Positions 1-8,485 of a stretch of DNA of 64,000 nt are shown here, one piece after another. The stretch covers positions 4,030,001-4,094,000 of the forward strand of contig CBDCIZ010000003.1 in the NCBI GenBank assembly GCA_965217685.1, in the 5' to 3' direction. Positions within the stretch are counted from its first letter, which is position 1, and every line of letters begins with the position of its first letter. The DNA comes from Aurantimonas sp965217685 (lineage in GTDB: Bacteria > Pseudomonadota > Alphaproteobacteria > Rhizobiales > Rhizobiaceae). The translations under genes were made by a program, and so were the position numbers. The notes beneath the pieces were generated by a model. It was not told where the DNA came from and did no database searches. It saw nothing but the letters and a program-made list of their open reading frames with translations.

Positions 1-430
1 CGCCCTCTCCGACATGGAGGCGATGGTGAAGGCCGACCCGGAACTGCGCTTCGTTTTGAAGGAGATTCCGGTGCTGGGGCCACAATCGGTCGCTGCCAGC
101 AAGGTAAGTCTGGCACTTCGCAAGGTCGCACCCGACAAATACGCCGCCTTCCACCAAAAGCTCCTCGGTTCGCGCGGTATGGCCGACGAGGCGAGCGCGC
201 TTGCGGTTGCCTCCAGCCTTGGCGTCGATCCCAAGGCGCTGAAGCTGCTGATCGATTCGTCCGAGGTCGGCGCGGAACTCTCGAAGCTCGGCGAGATGGC
301 GACAACGCTGTCGATCAGCGGAACCCCGTCCTATGTCGTCAAGGATCAGGTGCTGGCCGGCGCCGTCGGGATAGAAGCCCTGAAGACCGCCGTCTCGAAT
401 GTGCGTCAATGCGGCAGCGCAACCTGCTGA
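1..430 (+). CDS. DsbA-family thiol oxidoreductase, C-terminal part (5' end outside window)
   Basis: The frame is open at the left edge of the window (from nt 2, reading ALSDMEAMVK), so the signal peptide and the CxxC active site are not visible. The remaining ~142 residues look like the helical insertion and last part of a DsbA-like thioredoxin fold, including a cis-proline-type loop ISGTPSYVV close to the C-terminus. By family knowledge this is a periplasmic protein that forms or isomerises disulfides. The protein ends QCGSATC with two cysteines of unknown use. It is followed by 431 bp without a gene, so it is probably not in the accBC operon. The subfamily (DsbA, BdbD or ScsC type) cannot be decided without the N-terminus. 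Confidence 0.82.
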   Translation, partial: ALSDMEAMVKADPELRFVLKEIPVLGPQSVAASKVSLALRKVAPDKYAAFHQKLLGSRGMADEASALAVASSLGVDPKALKLLIDSSEVGAELSKLGEMATTLSISGTPSYVVKDQVLAGAVGIEALKTAVSNVRQCGSATC

Positions 431-861
431 AAACGCGTCGATCCGTACCGATTTCGTCGCGAAACGCTTTCCCCGAGGGCACGATCGCATTATAGCGACG
501 TTCAAGTGCTTGCCCGTTCGGCAAGCGGGACTGCAATGGGCCGAAGGTCGATGATGTCGACGATTGCAATTCGCACAGACGCCGATCGCCGTTCAATCGC
601 GGGCGGCGACTCTAGCGTGTTCTCTGCGCAGGTGCTCGCGGCGTCGATTTCCCGTTATCGGATCACATTTTCACGCGAAACGCGCGCTTCTGCTGTCATG
701 GATCATCCGTGGGTCCGGCCCGTTCGTAATGTCAGCACCGGCTTCGATCTCGCCCCCGATGCGAATATCAGCTCGGGACCGCTCTTTCGGGATACAACGC
801 GTCCGCCGACGCGCGCTTCCCGCACCCTTTAAAACCCAGGCCGTACAACCGAAGGACAGAT
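431..861. other. Intergenic region, no gene recognised
   Basis: This 431-bp gap separates the DsbA-like gene from accB. A 7-bp inverted repeat, GCTTGCC / GGCAAGC with a 5-nt loop, lies at 508-526 without a T-tract, so it is at best a weak terminator. Open frames here have no recognisable protein signature. The accBC promoter must lie in it. I looked for remains of aroQ, which often precedes accB in related genomes (from memory), and found none. Confidence 0.6.
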
Positions 862-1332
862 ATGCCCGAAGAAGAAAACACGGTCGACCCGGCCCTCGTT
901 CGCGAACTGGCAACGATCCTCAACGACACCGACCTGACCGAGATCGAGATCGAGCGCGGCACCCTGCGTGTCCGCGTTTCGCGCCAAAAGGACTTTGCGG
1001 TCAACTACGCCCAACCGATGCAATATGCGGCCGGCCCAGCGCCGACCCAGGTGGCGTCTGCGGCCGAGAACGCCGCGCCCGCGCGCACCGGTCCGGAGGC
1101 CGGCACGGTGCCCTCGCCCATGGTGGGCACGATCTATCTGTCCTCGGCGCCCGGCGCCAAGCCCTTCGTCGAAATCGGCCAAAGGGTCGAGGAAGGCGAG
1201 ACCCTGGTGATCATCGAGGCCATGAAGACGATGAACCAGATTCCCGCTCCGCGCAGCGGCACGGTGACCAGGATCCTGGTCGAGAACTCCCAACCGGTCG
1301 AATACGGCGAAGCGCTCGTCGTGATCTCGTGA
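862..1332 (+). CDS. accB: Biotin carboxyl carrier protein of acetyl-CoA carboxylase
   Basis: AccB carries the biotin that shuttles a carboxyl group from biotin carboxylase to the carboxyltransferase of acetyl-CoA carboxylase, making malonyl-CoA for fatty acid synthesis in the cytoplasm. The product is 156 aa, the same length as the E. coli protein. An N-terminal helical region (1-45) is joined by an Ala/Pro-rich linker (about 55-83) to the biotinyl domain (84-156). The biotinylation motif EAMKTM is at residues 119-124 and Lys122 is the expected attachment site. An AAGGAC ribosome binding site precedes the ATG. accC follows after 10 bp, the usual accBC operon. Confidence 0.97.
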   Translation: MPEEENTVDPALVRELATILNDTDLTEIEIERGTLRVRVSRQKDFAVNYAQPMQYAAGPAPTQVASAAENAAPARTGPEAGTVPSPMVGTIYLSSAPGAKPFVEIGQRVEEGETLVIIEAMKTMNQIPAPRSGTVTRILVENSQPVEYGEALVVIS

Positions 1333-1342
1333 GGGGCGCACG

Positions 1343-2692
1343 ATGATCAAGAAGGTCCTCATCGCCAATCGCGGCGAGATCGCGCTGCGAGTCCTGCGCG
1401 CCTGCAAGGAACTCGGCATCGCGACCGTCGCCGTCCATTCGACCGCCGACAATGCGGCCATGCACGTGCGCCTTGCCGACGAAAGCGTCTGCATCGGCCC
1501 GCCGCCGTCCCGCGACAGCTATCTCAACATCCCGCAGATCGTCGCGGCCTGTGAGGTCTCCGGCGCCGATGCGGTGCATCCGGGATACGGCTTCCTGTCG
1601 GAGAACGCCCGCTTCGCCGACATTCTCGACGCCCACAACATCACCTTCATCGGCCCGACGGCCGACCATATCCGCATCATGGGCGACAAGATCGAGGCCA
1701 AGCGCACGGCCAGGTCGCTCGGCATCCCGGTCGTTCCCGGCTCGCCCGGCGCGGTGACCGAGGACTCCGAAGCGCTGAAGATCGCCGAGGAAATCGGCTA
1801 TCCGGTGTTGGTCAAGGCATCCGCCGGCGGTGGCGGACGCGGCATGAAGGTCGCGTTATCGGCGATGGAACTCTCCGGGGCGCTTTCGGCCGCACGCCAG
1901 GAGGCCGGCTCGGCTTTCGGCGACGACGCGGTTTATCTGGAGAAATACCTTGGCAAGCCGCGCCACATCGAGGTGCAGGTGTTCGGCGACGGCGACGGCA
2001 ACGCCATCCACCTCGGCGAGCGTGATTGTTCGCTGCAACGCCGTCACCAGAAGGTCTGGGAAGAGGCGAACTCCCCCGCCCTCGACGACGCGGCGCGAAA
2101 GCGCATCGGCGAGATTTGCTCCAACGCCATGGCCAAGCTGAAATATCGCGGCGCCGGCACGATCGAGTTTCTCTACGAGAACAACGAGTTCTATTTCATC
2201 GAAATGAACACCCGTCTTCAGGTCGAACATCCGGTGACCGAAGCGATCACCGGCCTCGACCTCGTTCACGAGCAGATCCGGGTCGCCAGCGGCGAAGGCC
2301 TCTCCGTCACCCAGAACGACATCCACTTTTCCGGCCATGCCATCGAGTGTCGGATCAACGCCGAGGATCCGAAGACGTTCACGCCGTCACCCGGTCAGAT
2401 TACCCATTACCATATGCCCGGCGGCCTCGGGGTCCGCGTCGATTCCGGCGTCTATCAGGGCTATTCGATCCCGCCCTTCTACGACAGCCTGATCGGCAAG
2501 CTCATCGTCCACGGCCGCACCCGGGCCGAATGCATGATGCGGCTGCGACGTGCGCTGGATGAAATCGTCGTCGACGGCGTCAAGACGACGCTGCCGCTCT
2601 TCCGCGATCTCGTCGACAACGCTGATATCGGCCGCGGCGATTACGACATCCACTGGCTGGAGCAATATCTGGCCGGAACAGCCGCGAGCTGA
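1343..2692 (+). CDS. accC: Biotin carboxylase subunit of acetyl-CoA carboxylase
   Basis: AccC is the ATP-grasp enzyme that carboxylates the biotin on AccB with bicarbonate. The 449-aa product has the family's standard length. Visible motifs are the N-terminal biotin carboxylase start KVLIANRGEIALR, the glycine-rich ATP loop AGGGGRGMK (about 161-169), the ERDCSLQRRHQK segment and the NTRLQVEHPVTE segment that holds metal and substrate ligands. It lies 10 bp after accB and is followed 4 bp later by the GTG of aat, so the three genes are probably one transcript. Nothing in the sequence suggests a truncation or change of function. Confidence 0.97.
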   Translation: MIKKVLIANRGEIALRVLRACKELGIATVAVHSTADNAAMHVRLADESVCIGPPPSRDSYLNIPQIVAACEVSGADAVHPGYGFLSENARFADILDAHNITFIGPTADHIRIMGDKIEAKRTARSLGIPVVPGSPGAVTEDSEALKIAEEIGYPVLVKASAGGGGRGMKVALSAMELSGALSAARQEAGSAFGDDAVYLEKYLGKPRHIEVQVFGDGDGNAIHLGERDCSLQRRHQKVWEEANSPALDDAARKRIGEICSNAMAKLKYRGAGTIEFLYENNEFYFIEMNTRLQVEHPVTEAITGLDLVHEQIRVASGEGLSVTQNDIHFSGHAIECRINAEDPKTFTPSPGQITHYHMPGGLGVRVDSGVYQGYSIPPFYDSLIGKLIVHGRTRAECMMRLRRALDEIVVDGVKTTLPLFRDLVDNADIGRGDYDIHWLEQYLAGTAAS

Positions 2693-2696
2693 ACCG

Positions 2697-3365
2697 GTGG
2701 AGCGGCGTGGCGGACAGCGATTCGAGATCACGTCGGCCATCCTCCTGAAGGCCTATGCCTGCGGGATTTTCCCGATGGCGGAGACCGCCGACGATCCCGG
2801 CCTGTTCTGGATCGATCCGAACGAGCGGGGCATTCTGCCGCTCGACGGGTTGCACCTGCCGCGCAGCCTGAAGAAGACGATCCGCAGAGCGCCGTTTACG
2901 ATCAAGGTCGACACGGCGTTCTGCGCCGTCGTCGACGGCTGTGCCGAGCCGTCGCCCGGGCGGCGCGAAACATGGATCAACAGTCAGATTCGCTCGCTGA
3001 CGTCGCAACTCTTCGACGAGGGCTTTGCTCATTCGGTCGAGGCCTGGGACGGCGACGATCTCGTCGGCGGCCTCTACGGTATCTCGTTGGGTGCGGCGTT
3101 TTTCGGTGAAAGCATGTTCTCGCGTCGCACCGACGCCTCGAAGATCGCGCTGGCCTATCTCTGGGAGCGCCTCTGCCGCGGCGGCTACCGTCTGCTCGAC
3201 ACGCAGTTCCTCACCACGCATCTCCAGCGCTTCGGCGCGATCGAAATCGGCCGCGACGAATATCGTGACCTCCTGGCCGACGCGGTCGCGACGGAGGCGA
3301 CCTTCTACCCGGCAGGCGCCGGTACGGCCGATTCGGTTTTGCAGCTCTTCAACCAGACGTCGTAG
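2697..3365 (+). CDS. aat: Leucyl/phenylalanyl-tRNA-protein transferase
   Basis: Aat transfers Leu or Phe from its tRNA to proteins with N-terminal Arg or Lys, marking them for ClpS/ClpAP degradation by the N-end rule. I chose the GTG at 2697, 4 bp after the accC stop, because the longer open frame starts inside accC in the wrong frame and because the family signature LLKAYACGIFPM begins near residue 17 from this start. Further family blocks are FWIDPNERGILPLDGLH, the GGLYGISLGAAFFGESMFS core and the LLDTQFLTTHLQRFGAI block. The product is 222 aa, normal for the family. Its 3' end overlaps the convergent DUF2155 gene by 61 bp. Confidence 0.93.
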   Translation: MERRGGQRFEITSAILLKAYACGIFPMAETADDPGLFWIDPNERGILPLDGLHLPRSLKKTIRRAPFTIKVDTAFCAVVDGCAEPSPGRRETWINSQIRSLTSQLFDEGFAHSVEAWDGDDLVGGLYGISLGAAFFGESMFSRRTDASKIALAYLWERLCRGGYRLLDTQFLTTHLQRFGAIEIGRDEYRDLLADAVATEATFYPAGAGTADSVLQLFNQTS

Positions 3366-3775
3366 ACCGGGTGTTCGACGGCGTTCAAGCCCGGTGAATC
3401 GGCAAACATCCAGCCTGAGAAGATCTGCCTTATATCCCGCTGCAACGTGATCTCGTCGACCTCGATGAAGGCGTCGGTCTTGGCGGCTTCGCCCTGGGCA
3501 CTAGTGTAGCAGACCTTCGGGGTCACCTGCAGCGCACCGAACTGCACCGTCTCGTCGATATAAACGTCGAAACTGGTGATCCGGCCGGTGATCTTGTCGA
3601 GCCCGGAAAACACCGCGACCGGATTTTTGATCCGCTGCTCCGGCCCCTGCGACGGCACCGCTCCCTCCTGCATCTCCTGCGGATCCTCCTGCGCGGACGC
3701 CGGCAGTGTGCAGGCAAGCAGGGGCAAGGCGAGTAAGATCGCAGACGGAAGACGGCGGAACATAAAGCTGCTCAT
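3305..3775 (-). CDS. DUF2155 domain protein, secreted
   Basis: The 156-aa product starts with a signal peptide: MSSFMFRRLPSAILLALPLL followed by an ASA-Q type cleavage site. The mature part holds the DUF2155 block VFSGLDKITGRITSFDVYI, then VQFGALQVTPKVCYT, and ends with a segment containing FSGWMFADSPGLNAVEHP. The family is widespread in alphaproteobacteria, has no established function and is probably periplasmic. I chose Met at 3775 because it places the signal peptide at the N-terminus; the longer frame adds 24 residues that do not fit. It sits next to NDUFA12, an arrangement common in Rhizobiales. Its last 61 bp overlap the end of aat on the other strand. Confidence 0.88.
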   Translation of the reverse strand: MSSFMFRRLPSAILLALPLLACTLPASAQEDPQEMQEGAVPSQGPEQRIKNPVAVFSGLDKITGRITSFDVYIDETVQFGALQVTPKVCYTSAQGEAAKTDAFIEVDEITLQRDIRQIFSGWMFADSPGLNAVEHPVYDVWLKSCKTESAVPAPAG

Positions 3776-3909
3776 TGTCGAAATGCGATCAAGCCGGAGT
3801 AACGGGGCAACCTTGCCGGGACAATGCGGCTGCGAAGGGGACATCAACGATAAAATCGTCGGAAAACCCGTTATCGATCGTCATGTGCCAGGACGCTCGT
3901 TCGCCGGCG

Positions 3910-4290
3910 TCACGGGGTCCAGGCGTCGTAATCGCCGGTCACATGCGGCCGCTCGGCCGGGTTGAGCAGCGAACCCTTCGGGCGATAGGCCCTGCCGGTG
4001 CCCGTGTGGTTCGGCTCGTGCGGCTTCTGCCAGGCACGGGGCTTGTAGTCTTCCTTGGAGGGCGGCGTGTCGACGCGGTGATGCATCCAGCCGTGCCAGC
4101 CGCCGGAAATCGCCGAAGCATCCGCCGGACCGTTGTAGATGACCCAGCGCTTCGACGCGTCGGCATTCCGGTAGTAGACGTTACCGGTCTCGTCCTCGCC
4201 CACCTTCTCGCCGAAGCGCCAGGTGAAGAAGCGTGTGCCGATCGTCTGGCCGTTCCACCATGTGAAAATCTGCAGAAGCCAGTGTTTCAT
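3910..4290 (-). CDS. NADH:ubiquinone oxidoreductase 17.2 kDa-type accessory subunit (NDUFA12-like)
   Basis: The 126-aa product matches the NDUFA12 family, an accessory subunit of complex I shared by alphaproteobacteria and mitochondria. Visible blocks are FTWRFGEKVGEDETGNVYY, RRWVIYNG-like KRWVIYNGPADAS, the GWHGWMHHRVDTPPS segment and a proline-rich C-terminus with PKGSLLNP. The start at 4290 is supported by an AAGGAA ribosome binding site upstream and by loss of 82 non-conserved residues from the longer frame. It probably sits on the inner membrane arm of the complex. It lies between the gatB-GNAT pair and the DUF2155 gene on the same strand. Standalone assembly factors of this family (NDUFAF2-like) are an alternative but have weaker C-terminal similarity. 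Confidence 0.9.
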   Translation of the reverse strand: MKHWLLQIFTWWNGQTIGTRFFTWRFGEKVGEDETGNVYYRNADASKRWVIYNGPADASAISGGWHGWMHHRVDTPPSKEDYKPRAWQKPHEPNHTGTGRAYRPKGSLLNPAERPHVTGDYDAWTP

Positions 4291-4399
4291 GGCGCATCCG
4301 TTCCTTCGGTCGATTGGCCTTCTTATGCGTTCGCGATGGCCAAAAGTCCAGCTACGCAGCCCATTCGAAAATGGGCGTCCGGTCAGGACTTGCCCGTTG

Positions 4400-4897
4400 T
4401 CAGGGTAGAGCGCGCTCGAAGAGCCGCGCATCGATTCCGGTGCCCATCTTGCCGCAATCATCGCTTCGGCCGACGTCCTCGAAGCCATGGGCGCGATAGA
4501 AGGCGACGGCCGGAACATTGGCAGGCTCGACTTCACAGCGCAGGCGTCTCGCGTCCGGAAAAGCGCTCATGATTTCGACAAGGAGGTCGCGGCCGATTCC
4601 CTGCCGCTGATGGTCGGGGTGGACGTAGAGCTGATGTAGAACGACGACCTGTCGATCGGTGTCCGAAGAAGCCGCAAAGGCCATGCCGCCGATCCGCTCT
4701 CCGTCGTCCGCGACGAGAAATTCGGCGCTGAGACGACCGACGCGGGGCCGCAGTGCCGCGACCGAATGCCAGGCGCCGGTGATCTCGGCGACCTTGTCAG
4801 CGCCGTAGAACGAATCATAGGTCGCGTGCCAGGTCTCGGCGAGCAGCGCGCTGATCTGGGGCAAGTCCCGCTCGCCGGCGGTGCGGACGAAGAACAT
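4400..4897 (-). CDS. GNAT-family N-acetyltransferase
   Basis: The 165-aa product is a GCN5-related acetyltransferase. The acetyl-CoA binding motif A reads LYVHPDHQRQGIGRDLL with the Q/R-x-x-G-x-G/A pyrophosphate loop, and motif B follows as PAVAFYRAHGFEDVG. The substrate (a small molecule or a protein N-terminus) cannot be told from sequence. It starts 3 bp after the gatB stop on the same strand, so it is almost certainly co-transcribed with gatB. A second GNAT gene lies between gatC and gatA, so both halves of the amidotransferase locus carry an acetyltransferase. Confidence 0.85.
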   Translation of the reverse strand: MFFVRTAGERDLPQISALLAETWHATYDSFYGADKVAEITGAWHSVAALRPRVGRLSAEFLVADDGERIGGMAFAASSDTDRQVVVLHQLYVHPDHQRQGIGRDLLVEIMSAFPDARRLRCEVEPANVPAVAFYRAHGFEDVGRSDDCGKMGTGIDARLFERALP

Positions 4898-4900
4898 TGG

Positions 4901-6412
4901 CTACTCGATCCCGAGCTTGGCCTTGACCAGGTCGTTGACGGCCTTCGGGTTCGCCTTGCCGCCGGTCGCCTTCATTACCTGGCCGACGAACCAGCCGGCC
5001 ATGGATGGTTTCTCCTTGGCCTGGGCGACCTTTTCGGGGTTGCCGGCAATCACCTCGTCGACCGCCGCCTCGATGGCGCCGGTGTCGGTGACCTGCTTCA
5101 TACCTCGGTCCTCGACGATGGCCGTCGGATCGCCGCCCTCTTCGAAAACGATCTCGAACAGGTCCTTGGCGATCTTGCCGGAGATCGTCTCCTCGCGGAT
5201 CATGTCGAGGATCGCACCCAGCTGGTCGGCCGAAACCGGCGTCTCCTCAATGCCTTTGCCGGCCTTGTTGAGCGCACCGAGGAGGTCGTTGATCACCCAG
5301 TTGGCCGCCTGCTTGCCGTCGCGCCCCCCCTTTCCCCCTGCAACCACCTTCTCGAAATAATCGGCGATCGCCTTTTCGGAGACGAGGATCGAGGCGTCGT
5401 AGGTCGACAGGCCTGCCTTGGCGATCAGCCGCGCTTTCTTGTCGTCGGGCAGCTCCGGCAGGCCTTCGAGCAGCGCGTCGATATAGGCCTGATCGAACTC
5501 CAGCGGCAAAAGGTCCGGATCGGGGAAATAGCGATAGTCGTGCGCGTCTTCCTTGGTGCGCATCGCCCGCGTCTCGCCCTTCGTGGGATCGTAGAGCCGG
5601 GTCTCCTGGTCGATCGTGCCGCCGTCTTCGAGGATCGCGACCTGGCGATGGGCCTCCGCCTCGATCGCCTGGCCGACGAAGCGGATCGAGTTGACGTTCT
5701 TGATCTCGCAGCGCGTGCCGAAATCGCCACCGGGCCGGCGCACCGAGACGTTGACGTCGGCGCGCATGGAGCCTTCGTCCATGTTGCCGTCGCAGGTGCC
5801 GAGATAGCGCAGGATGGTGCGCAGCTTGGTGAGATACGCCTTCGCCTCGTCGGCCGAGCGCATGTCGGGCTTCGAGACGATCTCCATCAGTGCGACCCCC
5901 GAGCGGTTGAGGTCGACGAAGGACATGGTCGGATGCTGGTCATGCATCGACTTGCCGGCATCCTGCTCGAGATGCAGGCGCTCGACGCCGATCTCGATAT
6001 CGTGGAAGGCGCCGCTCTTGTCCGGCCCGATCGAGACGGTGACCGTCCCCTCGCCGACGATCGGGTCCTTGAACTGCGAGATCTGGTAACCCTGCGGCAG
6101 GTCGGGATAGAAATAGTTCTTCCGGTCGAACACCGAGCGATGCTTTATCTCAGCCTTGAGCCCAAGGCCCGTGCGGATCGCCTGGCGCACGCATTCCTCG
6201 TTGATCACCGGCAACATGCCCGGCATCGCCGCATCGATGAAGCTCACATGCGCGTTCGGCGCCGCGCCGAAGCCGGTCGAGGCGCCGGAGAAGAGCTTGG
6301 CCTCGGACGTCACCTGGGCGTGGACCTCCAAGCCGATGACGATCTCCCAGTCGCCGGTGGCGCCGGAAATGAAGGCTTTCGGATCAGGCGTGCGGGTATC
6401 GACGAGGGTCAT
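4901..6412 (-). CDS. gatB: Aspartyl/glutamyl-tRNA(Asn/Gln) amidotransferase subunit B
   Basis: GatB is the kinase/transamidase subunit of GatCAB. It activates Glu- or Asp-tRNA with ATP and uses ammonia channelled from GatA to form Gln- or Asn-tRNA. The product is 503 aa from the ATG at 6412; the open frame extends 24 codons further but these lie before the conserved start WEIVIGLEVHAQV. Family blocks include SGASTGFGAAPNAHVSFID, the zinc/ATP region, NRSGVALMEIVSKPDMRS and the C-terminal YqeY-like tail with GWFVGQVMKATGGKANPKAV. The presence of gatCAB implies that this organism uses indirect amidation for at least one of these tRNAs. Confidence 0.96.
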   Translation of the reverse strand: MTLVDTRTPDPKAFISGATGDWEIVIGLEVHAQVTSEAKLFSGASTGFGAAPNAHVSFIDAAMPGMLPVINEECVRQAIRTGLGLKAEIKHRSVFDRKNYFYPDLPQGYQISQFKDPIVGEGTVTVSIGPDKSGAFHDIEIGVERLHLEQDAGKSMHDQHPTMSFVDLNRSGVALMEIVSKPDMRSADEAKAYLTKLRTILRYLGTCDGNMDEGSMRADVNVSVRRPGGDFGTRCEIKNVNSIRFVGQAIEAEAHRQVAILEDGGTIDQETRLYDPTKGETRAMRTKEDAHDYRYFPDPDLLPLEFDQAYIDALLEGLPELPDDKKARLIAKAGLSTYDASILVSEKAIADYFEKVVAGGKGGRDGKQAANWVINDLLGALNKAGKGIEETPVSADQLGAILDMIREETISGKIAKDLFEIVFEEGGDPTAIVEDRGMKQVTDTGAIEAAVDEVIAGNPEKVAQAKEKPSMAGWFVGQVMKATGGKANPKAVNDLVKAKLGIE

Positions 6413-6745
6413 GGAACGGCTTTCGAACGAGCTTGGACTGTGACGGAAACGGCTAGACCAACCGACGGGTCGGTTCAAGCGCAACGCGCGTGCCGCGTTT
6501 TCAGCCGTCGCTTTGCCGATATGACGGAGAAACGAACGCTGCCATGAACATTCAGTCGCGACCGACCATGACGATCGACGCGAATGGCTTCGTATCTGCG
6601 ACTTCGTTGAAGATTCGCTTGAATCACAGGCAGATCAACTGGCAAGCAGGCACGTGCCCGCAATGACGCGGATCGATGAGACGCTTGGTTTCTTCACAAT
6701 TCTATCGAAATGCGAACTGATACAATCCGTCTGCAGGCTTTTGTT
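6413..6745. other. Intergenic region upstream of gatB
   Basis: This 333-bp stretch lies between the small gene after gatA and the start of gatB, both on the minus strand. It should hold the gatB promoter. I see no convincing small gene, RNA or terminator. A pair of GAAC tetramers at 6534-6549 has an 8-bp spacer and is therefore not a proper LexA box. Confidence 0.5.
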
Positions 6746-7000
6746 TCAAGGGCCCCGCGTGCTGAACTCATCAATGATCTTGCCCCGCTCTTCCTCGAGC
6801 GGTCCGCTTGCAACGGACCTACCCGCTCGGCGATACCAATAGGCTGCATTGCCATCGTCGCCTTCAATGCGATGGAGATGGGCGTGGATCCAGGCCGCGT
6901 CCTTTGTAGGGTCTTCCTGAACGATGGCATGGGCGCCGTCCCAGTCACCGGCCGTCAGCCGTTCGATCGCCTTGGCGAGGGGGTGATCGCGCTCAAGCAA
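6746..7000 (-). CDS. Small conserved protein with EGD..NA.YWYRRAGR motif
   Basis: The 84-aa product has the layout HPLAKAIERLTAGDWDGAH, then IVQED, WIHAHLHRIEGD and NAAYWYRRAGR. I recall a family of small proteobacterial proteins of unknown function with this pattern, resembling a short helical repeat. The reading frame is bounded upstream by the TGA of gatA itself, which is in the same frame two codons earlier, and no ATG or GTG occurs in the first 20 codons. The TTG at 7000 is therefore the only plausible start. It is the last gene of the gatC-GNAT-gatA cluster, 3 bp after gatA, and is probably translated by coupling. Confidence 0.75.
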   Translation of the reverse strand: MLERDHPLAKAIERLTAGDWDGAHAIVQEDPTKDAAWIHAHLHRIEGDDGNAAYWYRRAGRSVASGPLEEERGKIIDEFSTRGP

Positions 7001-7003
7001 AGG

Positions 7004-8485
7004 TCACCACCATTTGATCGGCGTGAAACGCCCGGCCGCCTTCTCGATGACGCTGCCGAGGGTGAACAGCGTCTCCTCGTCGAAGGGACGTCCGATCAAT
7101 TGCAGGCCGAGCGGGAGTCCTGAGTCCGCCAGACCGGCAGGAACGGCCATGCCCGGCAGGCCGGCCATGTTCACCGTCACCGTGAAAATATCGTTGAGAT
7201 ACATCTTCACCGGGTCGGAGTTCATCTCCTGATCGGCGATACCGAAGGCGGCGGACGGGGTGGCGGGCGTCAGCAGCGCGTCGATGCCATCGGCATAGAC
7301 CGTCTCGAAATCGCGCTTGATCAGCGTGCGGACCTTCTGAGCCTGCAGGTAATAAGCGTCGTAATAGCCGGCCGACAGAACGTATGTGCCGATCATGATG
7401 CGGCGCTTGACCTCGCGGCCGAAGCCTTCGGCACGAGTCTTCTCGTACATGTCGGCAATGTCTTTGCCGGGCACGCGCAGGCCGTAACGGACGCCATCGT
7501 AGCGGGCGAGGTTCGACGAAGCTTCCGCCGGCGCGACGATATAGTACGCGGGCAAGGCGTATCTGGTATGGGGCAAGGACACGTCGACGATCTCGGCGCC
7601 TGCTTCCTTCAGCCAGGCGATGCCCTTCGTCCAAAGCGCCTCGATCTCCTGCGGCATGCCGTCGATGCGGTACTCTTTCGGGATGCCGATTTTCAGCCCC
7701 TTCACCGACCGGCCGATGGCTGCTTCGTAATCCGGCACCGGGCGATCGACGGACGTCGTGTCCTTGGCGTCAACGGAAGCCATGGATTTCAAGAGGATTG
7801 CCGCATCGCGCACGTCGCGTGCGATCGGGCCGGCCTGGTCGAGCGACGAGGCGAAGGCAACGGTGCCCCAGCGCGAGCAGCGGCCATAGGTCGGTTTGAT
7901 GCCGACGGTGCCCGTCAGCGCCGCGGGCTGGCGGATCGAACCGCCGGTGTCGGTTGCGGTCGCTCCGGCGCACAGATGCGCGGCGACGGACGCCGCCGAG
8001 CCGCCTGACGAGCCGCCCGGCACGAAATCCATGTTGGAGCCGGTCTTGCGCCAGGGGTTCTTGACCGGGCCATAGAACGACGTCTCATTGGACGATCCCA
8101 TCGCGAACTCGTCCATGTTGAGCTTGCCGAGCATCACCGCGCCGTCGGCCCATAGATTGGCGGTGACCGTCGATTCGTAGCGCGGTTCGAACTTGTCAAG
8201 GATGTGCGAGGCGGCCTGGGTATGGACGCCCTCGGTCGCGAAGAGATCCTTGATACCGAGCGGAATGCCTTCGAGCGGACCCGCCTCGCCCTTGGCGATC
8301 CTCTCGTCGGAGACTTTCGCCATCGCGCGCGCCTTATCATGCGTGACCGCGACATAGGCATTGAGCTCGTCATTCGCGGCGTCGATCGCGGCGAGATAGG
8401 CGTCGGTCAGCTCCATGGCGGAGGCCGTCTTGGCAGCCAACGCCTCGCGGGCTTCGGCAATCGTCAGGGCGGTGAGTTCGGTCAT
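7004..8485 (-). CDS. gatA: Aspartyl/glutamyl-tRNA(Asn/Gln) amidotransferase subunit A
   Basis: GatA is the amidase-signature glutaminase that releases ammonia from glutamine for GatB. The 493-aa product has the complete Ser-cisSer-Lys triad: Lys79 in GIPLGIKDLF, Ser159 in the PGGSSGGSAA glycine-serine loop and the nucleophile Ser183 in DTGGSIRQPA. Numbering agrees with the spacing known for Staphylococcus GatA. Its ATG overlaps the stop of the upstream GNAT gene by 4 bp (ATGA). The stop is followed, in the same frame, by one codon and the TTG start of the small downstream gene. Confidence 0.97.
   Translation of the reverse strand: MTELTALTIAEAREALAAKTASAMELTDAYLAAIDAANDELNAYVAVTHDKARAMAKVSDERIAKGEAGPLEGIPLGIKDLFATEGVHTQAASHILDKFEPRYESTVTANLWADGAVMLGKLNMDEFAMGSSNETSFYGPVKNPWRKTGSNMDFVPGGSSGGSAASVAAHLCAGATATDTGGSIRQPAALTGTVGIKPTYGRCSRWGTVAFASSLDQAGPIARDVRDAAILLKSMASVDAKDTTSVDRPVPDYEAAIGRSVKGLKIGIPKEYRIDGMPQEIEALWTKGIAWLKEAGAEIVDVSLPHTRYALPAYYIVAPAEASSNLARYDGVRYGLRVPGKDIADMYEKTRAEGFGREVKRRIMIGTYVLSAGYYDAYYLQAQKVRTLIKRDFETVYADGIDALLTPATPSAAFGIADQEMNSDPVKMYLNDIFTVTVNMAGLPGMAVPAGLADSGLPLGLQLIGRPFDEETLFTLGSVIEKAAGRFTPIKWW

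Noticed and set aside
431..861. Possible decayed aroQ between the DsbA-like gene and accB
   Set aside because: The gap has nearly the right length, but none of the AroQ motifs could be found in any frame.
4766..6547. 593-codon plus-strand frame opposite gatB
   Set aside because: It is antisense to the clearly conserved gatB and has no family motif; long antisense frames are common in GC-rich DNA.
6534..6549. Second LexA-like site, GAAC-N8-GAAC
   Set aside because: The spacer is 8 bp rather than 7, and no promoter elements match around it.
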